From FEN-1297 sp964618785 (GTDB taxonomy: Bacteria > Bacteroidota > Ignavibacteria > Ignavibacteriales > Ignavibacteriaceae), in assembly GCA_964618785.1 (NCBI GenBank), contig CAZUCY010000137.1, forward strand, positions 1-9,053: a stretch of DNA of 9,053 nt, in the 5' to 3' direction. The notes beneath the pieces are model-generated. The model saw only the letters and a list, made by a program, of their open reading frames with translations. It was not told the origin of the DNA and made no database searches. Shown in pieces: positions 5,531-9,053 of the stretch. Numbering within the stretch: position 1 is the first letter of the stretch; the number at the start of each line of letters is the position of its first letter. Both the position numbers and the translations under genes were made by a program.

Positions 5531-6586
5531 ATGAGTTCCGACAGAGAACAGAAATTAAAAATAATTGACGACGCCATTGCCAGTATAGAAAAAACATACG
5601 GTAAAGGTTCCATTATGAAGCTCGGGAACGGAGTAATTGCTGATGTAGAATCAATACCTACCGGAGCACTTTCTCTCGATTATGCACTTGGTATTGGCGG
5701 TGTTCCGCGCGGCAGGGTTACAGAAATTTTCGGTCCTGAATCGAGCGGCAAAACTACTTTGTGTCTTCATATTATAGCTGAAGCACAAAAAACCGGCGGA
5801 CTTGCTGCCTTTATTGATGCAGAACATGCTCTTGATGTCAATTATGCTAAGCGGCTTGGTGTAGATACAGCTAATTTACTTTTATCTCAGCCGGATTTTG
5901 GCGAGCAAGCGCTTGAGATTACTGATACTTTAGTTCGGAGTAACGCTCTTGATATAATAGTAATTGATTCAGTTGCTGCACTTGTCCCGCGATCGGAAAT
6001 TGAAGGCGAAATGGGTGATGCTACAATGGCTGTTCAGGCAAGGCTTATGTCACAGGCACTCAGAAAATTAACCGGAGCAATTTCAAAATCAAAAACATCT
6101 GTTATTTTTATAAATCAATTAAGAAGTAAAATCGGCGTAATGTTTGGAAACCCTGAAACAACCACCGGCGGAAATGCTCTAAAGTTTTATGCTTCAGTAC
6201 GCCTTGATATTAGAAGAATAGCTGCTATTAAAGATGGTAATGAAGTGATTGGAAATAGGACAAAAGTTAAAATTGTAAAGAGCAAAGTTGCGCCTCCATT
6301 TAAAGAAGTTGAGTTCGATATCCTATATAATGAAGGAATAAGCAAAACAGGGGATCTGCTTGATATAGCGTCAAACTTAGGCGTTATAAAAAAGAGCGGC
6401 GCATGGTTTACTTATGATGAGGATAGGTTTCAGGGCAGAGAACAATTCCGTCAAAAGTTAGTGGAATCGCCTGACCTTTATAATAAGCTTGAAAAGGAAG
6501 TAAAGCAAAAACTGGGAATGTCTAAAGAAGAAAAAGCGTCTGCTGAAGAAAAACAGCCGACTAAAGATAAAAGATCGGCAAAGTAA
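5531..6586 (+). CDS. recA: Recombinase RecA
   Basis: A 351-residue RecA: ATP-dependent strand exchange on single-stranded DNA and co-protease for LexA-type repressors. Visible: N-terminal helix with IEKTYGKGSIMKLG, Walker A GPESSGKTT (68-76), Walker B IIVIDSVAALVPRSEIEG, the DNA-binding loop-1 region EGEMGD, INQLRSKIGVMFGNPETTTGGNALKFYAS spanning the ATP-sensing and loop-2 region, and the C-terminal domain from about residue 275. The last ~20 residues are Lys/Glu mixed with a basic end (KDKRSAK), instead of the strongly acidic tail of E. coli RecA. GGAGG at 5522-5526 sits 4 bases before the ATG. No SOS-box palindrome or separate promoter is evident in the 12-base gap, so it seems transcribed from upstream, possibly with an internal promoter inside thpR that I cannot identify. 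Confidence 0.98.
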   Translation: MSSDREQKLKIIDDAIASIEKTYGKGSIMKLGNGVIADVESIPTGALSLDYALGIGGVPRGRVTEIFGPESSGKTTLCLHIIAEAQKTGGLAAFIDAEHALDVNYAKRLGVDTANLLLSQPDFGEQALEITDTLVRSNALDIIVIDSVAALVPRSEIEGEMGDATMAVQARLMSQALRKLTGAISKSKTSVIFINQLRSKIGVMFGNPETTTGGNALKFYASVRLDIRRIAAIKDGNEVIGNRTKVKIVKSKVAPPFKEVEFDILYNEGISKTGDLLDIASNLGVIKKSGAWFTYDEDRFQGREQFRQKLVESPDLYNKLEKEVKQKLGMSKEEKASAEEKQPTKDKRSAK

Positions 6587-6601
6587 AATTTCACCCGATG
6601 A

Positions 6602-7231
6602 ATGATGAGAATAGAAAAGATTAAAAAAAAAGATGAGAAAAATGTAATTATTACTTTTGACAATGGCGAGCGGCTTTATCTAGCTTATGATGTATTTCTA
6701 AAGAACGGCTTGAAGAAAAATGACGATTTTTCCGAAAGCCGTTTTTCATCTCTGGTTGAGGAAAATCAATTATTCCATTTAAAGCAAAAAGCCTTTCTTT
6801 ACCTCGGAAGGCGGCTCCACTCATCTTATGAACTTATGTTGAAACTTAAACAAAAGGGATACAAGCAGCGATTAATTGAACAGGTTATTGAGGAATTGAT
6901 AAAAGGCAATTATATTAATGATTATGAATTTGCTTCACTTTTTGCTGATGAGAATATAAGAAATAAATTGTGGGGAAGGAAAAAACTAGAAGCAGAATTA
7001 TTTAGAAAGGGAATAGATAGGAATATAATTTTACAAATTGGGGATGAGAAATTTTCAACCGGCGGTGAACTGAATCAAGCTGTAGAATTAGGCAGGAAAA
7101 AGATTAAATCACTTCAATCAAGGAGAATTGATAGCGAAAAATTAAAGATAAAGCTTGTCTCTTTTCTTATGATAAAAGGATATGATTATGAATGCAGTCG
7201 GAGAACTGTGGAAATCTTATTGGAAGAATAA
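6602..7231 (+). CDS. recX: Regulatory protein RecX
   Basis: A 209-residue modulator that binds RecA filaments and in known systems inhibits or tunes their activity. The sequence has the RecX layout of tandem three-helix repeats: a short beta N-terminal region (VIITFDNGERLYLAYDVFLKNGL), a first repeat with AFLYLGRRLHSSYELMLKLKQKGY, a second with VIEELIKGNYINDYEFASLFADENI, then WGRKKLEAELFRKGI and a final repeat ending RTVEILLEE. Length fits the family. It starts 15 bases after recA, the classical position. Two consecutive ATGs (6602 and 6605) are possible starts, with no Shine-Dalgarno to decide. It ends 9 bases from the end of the convergent NUDIX gene. Confidence 0.93.
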   Translation: MMRIEKIKKKDEKNVIITFDNGERLYLAYDVFLKNGLKKNDDFSESRFSSLVEENQLFHLKQKAFLYLGRRLHSSYELMLKLKQKGYKQRLIEQVIEELIKGNYINDYEFASLFADENIRNKLWGRKKLEAELFRKGIDRNIILQIGDEKFSTGGELNQAVELGRKKIKSLQSRRIDSEKLKIKLVSFLMIKGYDYECSRRTVEILLEE

Positions 7232-7245
7232 AAGCGCTTTTTATT
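7227..7245. terminator. Palindrome between convergent recX and NUDIX genes, possible weak bidirectional terminator
   Basis: AATAAAAG (7227-7234) and CTTTTTATT (7237-7245) are inverted repeats with one bulged T; the core AAAAGCGCTTTT is a perfect 12-bp palindrome. Both TAA stop codons (plus strand 7229-7231, minus strand 7243-7241) lie inside the arms. Either strand would give an A-tract, a GCGC centre and a U-tract. The stem is almost all A-U pairs, so termination strength is doubtful. Confidence 0.3.
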
Positions 7246-7708
7246 GTCGTATCTTGGATTCAAGCTTGGTAATCATTTCTGAAATTTCTTTTACTTCAAC
7301 AGCGGATGCAGCTTCTTTTATATTAAACCATTTCCTATCTCTCTGGATTTTCTCCGGGTATTCATCAAGCATTTCTATCACTTCCATTGCGTAAACTTTT
7401 ACATGACAAATACCAATAGACTTTTGATTACCAAAATAACCCAGTTCTATCGTTTCATTTGTTCCAAGTATGCCCGCTTCTTCATAAGCTTCTTTTTTAG
7501 CCGACTCAAATGGTGATAAATTAAACTCAATAAACCCCTTTGGTATAATCCATTTCTTTTTCTTCATTGAAGTAATTAATAGCACTTCTATATCATCCTT
7601 TATTCTCCTATAAGGAATGACGCCGGACTGGTTAAAATTAAACTCAAGTTTCAACTTATATTCCAAATAATTTCGATACAATGTCTGTAAATTAGCTTTC
7701 TTGTGCAT
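7241..7708 (-). CDS. NUDIX hydrolase, diphosphoinositol-polyphosphate-phosphohydrolase (DIPP)-like
   Basis: A 155-residue cytosolic hydrolase. The Nudix box spans G58 to I80: G-x5-L-x7-K-E-A-Y-E-E-A-G-I. The metal-binding glutamates E73, E76 and E77 are present. Upstream SGVIPYRR (28-35), EVLLITS and KKKKWIIPKG, and downstream VKVYAMEV then LDEYPEKIQRDRKWF, follow the bacterial DIPP2/NUDT4-like branch; members act on diadenosine polyphosphates or similar nucleoside polyphosphates, but the substrate here is unknown. The first box Glu is Leu, which I recall as common in this branch; the usual Arg of the RE pair is Lys (K72). About 25 N-terminal residues precede the domain. On the minus strand AGAGG lies 7 bases before the ATG, supporting this start. 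It converges on recX and diverges from murB. Confidence 0.9.
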   Translation of the reverse strand: MHKKANLQTLYRNYLEYKLKLEFNFNQSGVIPYRRIKDDIEVLLITSMKKKKWIIPKGFIEFNLSPFESAKKEAYEEAGILGTNETIELGYFGNQKSIGICHVKVYAMEVIEMLDEYPEKIQRDRKWFNIKEAASAVEVKEISEMITKLESKIRQ

Positions 7709-7797
7709 CCGGTTACCTCTTCTAAAATAATATTAGTCTGGTTCCCAATTTGTTCGTCTGAAAACATAGTTCTCTTTATCTAAAATTATTTTCTACT

Positions 7798-7866
7798 ATG
7801 AAAAAACTCAGAGGTTCACCGACTGCCGAAACAGGAAACTTTTGCCGGAATGCTAAAGTTTTATAA
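7798..7866 (+). other. GC-richer island with a 22-codon open frame, nature unknown
   Basis: Within AT-rich non-coding DNA, about 70 bases have balanced composition and read as a 22-residue frame: start MKKLRGSPTAE, then TGNFCRNAKVL and TAA. The composition and the Pro/Thr/Glu/Gly/Cys content look unlike random AT-rich translation. However, there is no Shine-Dalgarno before the ATG and I do not recognise the peptide. It could be a short peptide gene, the remnant of a larger gene, or one copy of a dispersed intergenic repeat. No choice among these can be made from one copy. Confidence 0.25.
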
Positions 7867-7877
7867 CTTAGTTATAA
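7861..7877. repeat. 17-bp palindrome upstream of murB
   Basis: TTATAAC (7861-7867), central TTA, GTTATAA (7871-7877): perfect 7-bp arms. It begins at the end of the GC-richer island and lies 81 bases before the murB ATG. Symmetry and size would fit a dimeric repressor operator or a hairpin at the end of a short transcript; no U tract follows. In AT-rich DNA a 7-bp arm can occur by chance. Confidence 0.3.
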
Positions 7878-7958
7878 GAAAATAATAAATATTACTAAGA
7901 AAATGAAAAATTCTTAACTTTAATCATCATTTATCTGAATTTAATATCGAAAATATTT

Positions 7959-8975
7959 ATGAATATTTTAGAAAACGTATCATTAAAAAATTATAATACA
8001 TTCGGAATTGACGTTAAGGCAAAAGCTGTAGCAGAAATTTTCAGCAAAGATGAATTGAAAGAAATACTTTTATTCAGCGAATTTAAAAATTCAAAAAAGT
8101 TAGTTATTGGCGGCGGAAGCAATATTCTTTTAACTAAGGATTTCGACGGACTTGTAATTAAAAATTCTATTACAGGAATTAATATTATTGATGAAGATAA
8201 ATCGACAGTACTTATTCAAGCAGGCTCGGGAGTAATCTGGCATCACCTTGTCTTATATTGTGTTGATAATAACTTCGGCGGTATAGAAAACCTTTCACTT
8301 ATCCCAGGTACTGTTGGCGCGGCGCCTTTGCAGAATATAGGAGCTTACGGGCAGGAATTAAAGGATGTTTTCTTCTCCTTGAAAGGCATCTGTGTGAATG
8401 ATTTAACCGAAAAATATTTCAACAACAAGAAATGTGAATTCGGTTACCGTGACAGCATCTTTAAAAATGAGTTAAAAGGAAAGTTCGTTATAACTAATAT
8501 AACCCTCCGGCTAAAAAAGAACCCTGTTATCAGTTTAAACTATGCTTCAATAAAGGAGGAAATTGAAAAATTGAATTTACAAAATGTAACAATCCGGGAT
8601 GTAAGCAATATAGTTTGTGAAATAAGAAAGGGGAAGCTTCCTGATCCTTCTATTATTGGAAATGCAGGCAGTTTCTTTAAGAATCCTGAAGTTGATATAT
8701 TTAAATTTGATGAACTGAAAAAAGATTATCCCGATATTAGTGGATATAATATGGATAACGGGAAAATAAAGCTTGCAGCTGGCTGGCTTATAGAAAAATG
8801 CCAATGGAAAGGGAAGCGGGTGGGTAATGTTGGTTCGTATTCAAAACAGTCTCTTATCCTGGTTAATTACGGCGGGGCGACAGGAAAGGAAATCCTGCAA
8901 TTAGCTAATGAAATTAAGAATTCGATATATGATAAATTTGGAATAATTCTAAATGAAGAAGTAAACATTTATTGA
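7959..8975 (+). CDS. murB: UDP-N-acetylenolpyruvoylglucosamine reductase, type I
   Basis: A 338-residue FAD enzyme that reduces UDP-GlcNAc-enolpyruvate with NADPH to UDP-N-acetylmuramate, the second committed step of peptidoglycan precursor synthesis in the cytosol. N-terminal signs are NYNTFGIDVKAKA, the FAD-binding IGGGSNILLTKDFDGLV, and LSLIPGTVGAAPLQNIGAYGQEL. C-terminal signs are GNAGSFFKNP with the proton-donating Ser at S238, AAGWLIEKCQWKGKRVGNVGSYSKQ, and the final Glu at E334 in LNEEVNIY. The Y163-R164-D-S-I-F loop marks the type I (E. coli-like) form, and length matches it (about 340). The residue after the final Glu-Val is Asn where E. coli has Arg. The N-terminus SLKNYNTFGI is normal, supporting ATG 7959 despite no Shine-Dalgarno. 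It stands alone here, away from any visible cell-wall cluster. Confidence 0.96.
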   Translation: MNILENVSLKNYNTFGIDVKAKAVAEIFSKDELKEILLFSEFKNSKKLVIGGGSNILLTKDFDGLVIKNSITGINIIDEDKSTVLIQAGSGVIWHHLVLYCVDNNFGGIENLSLIPGTVGAAPLQNIGAYGQELKDVFFSLKGICVNDLTEKYFNNKKCEFGYRDSIFKNELKGKFVITNITLRLKKNPVISLNYASIKEEIEKLNLQNVTIRDVSNIVCEIRKGKLPDPSIIGNAGSFFKNPEVDIFKFDELKKDYPDISGYNMDNGKIKLAAGWLIEKCQWKGKRVGNVGSYSKQSLILVNYGGATGKEILQLANEIKNSIYDKFGIILNEEVNIY

Positions 8976-9008
8976 CTCACATTTCTAAATTAGTAAAGCA
9001 AAATTCAA

Positions 9009-9037
9009 ATCCGCAGTTAAAAAATTAATTAGCGGAT
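9009..9037. terminator. Inverted repeat downstream of murB, possible terminator
   Basis: ATCCGC (9009-9014) and GCGGAT (9032-9037) form a 6-bp GC-rich stem around a 17-base A/T loop, 33 bases after the murB stop. The sequence after it is not a clear T tract (AAACTTTATC). The position suits the end of the murB transcript, but it could equally belong to a gene beyond the window edge. Confidence 0.3.
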
Positions 9038-9053
9038 AAACTTTATCACTTAA

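Larger units (their letters stand above)
7709..7958. other. Divergent intergenic region between the NUDIX gene and murB
   Basis: No established gene lies here. It should contain the minus-strand NUDIX promoter and the plus-strand murB promoter, but I find no full TTG/TAnnTTTG pair for either; TATGTTTT on the minus strand (7768-7761) matches the -7 element at seven of eight positions without a proper -33. The middle (about 7807-7853) is visibly richer in G and C than its surroundings and contains a 22-codon frame, listed separately. A 17-bp palindrome follows at 7861-7877. No Shine-Dalgarno precedes murB. Confidence 0.4.

Noticed and set aside
7182..7394. 70-codon plus-strand frame across the recX/NUDIX junction
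   Set aside because: It overlaps the recX end in another frame and is antisense to the NUDIX gene; no independent support.
7514..7536. Leu replacing the first Glu of the Nudix box as a sign of inactivity
   Set aside because: DIPP2-like bacterial NUDIX proteins commonly have Leu at this position, and the metal-binding glutamates are intact.
8577..8804. 75-codon minus-strand frame inside murB
   Set aside because: Antisense shadow of murB, with no family signal of its own.
8985..9053. 22-codon minus-strand open frame from the window edge (ends NFALLI)
   Set aside because: It could be the 3' end of a convergent gene, but 22 codons in AT-rich DNA is expected by chance often enough and no family is recognisable.

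Overview
The window is an AT-rich stretch of bacterial chromosome carrying mostly housekeeping genes. Gene order, AT-rich coding, and a Bacteroidetes-type promoter motif (TTG / TAnnTTTG) ahead of purC point to the Fibrobacteres-Chlorobi-Bacteroidetes group. Ignavibacteria-like organisms are my best guess from protein style, but no rRNA or other definitive marker is present. There are no IS elements, CRISPR arrays, tRNAs or phage genes.

Layout. (1) 1-306: the 3' end of a PII-like protein gene that begins outside the window, followed by a hairpin terminator. (2) 518-916: a lone STAS-domain protein (anti-sigma-factor-antagonist fold) whose usual phosphoacceptor Ser position is Ala. (3) 1148-1300, minus strand: a 50-aa single-span membrane protein not recognised as a named family, with its own Shine-Dalgarno and U-tract terminator. 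(4) 1371-7231: one long plus-strand array, purC - (dead DUF971 gene) - pgsA - pgpA - cinA - thpR - recA - recX, with gene ends overlapping or separated by 25 bases or less apart from the dead gene. (5) 7241-7708, minus strand: a diphosphoinositol-polyphosphate-phosphohydrolase-like NUDIX enzyme convergent with recX. (6) 7709-7958: a divergent intergenic region holding a small GC-richer island and a 17-bp palindrome. (7) 7959-8975: murB.

How the genes work together. PurC supplies a purine intermediate. PgsA and PgpA are consecutive steps of phosphatidylglycerol synthesis. CinA (pyridine-nucleotide clean-up), ThpR (2',3'-cyclic phosphodiesterase), RecA and its modulator RecX form the cinA-thpR(ligT)-recA cluster known from other bacteria such as Deinococcus. 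MurB belongs to peptidoglycan precursor synthesis and is separately transcribed.

The most notable observation is between purC and pgsA. In one plus-strand frame with no frameshift, 102 codons read as a full DUF971 (gamma-butyrobetaine-hydroxylase-N-like) protein interrupted by a TAA and a TAG. It is invisible to an ORF finder. Since all three stop codons end the other genes here, this looks like a young pseudogene rather than recoding. I see no convincing new multi-gene system in this window.
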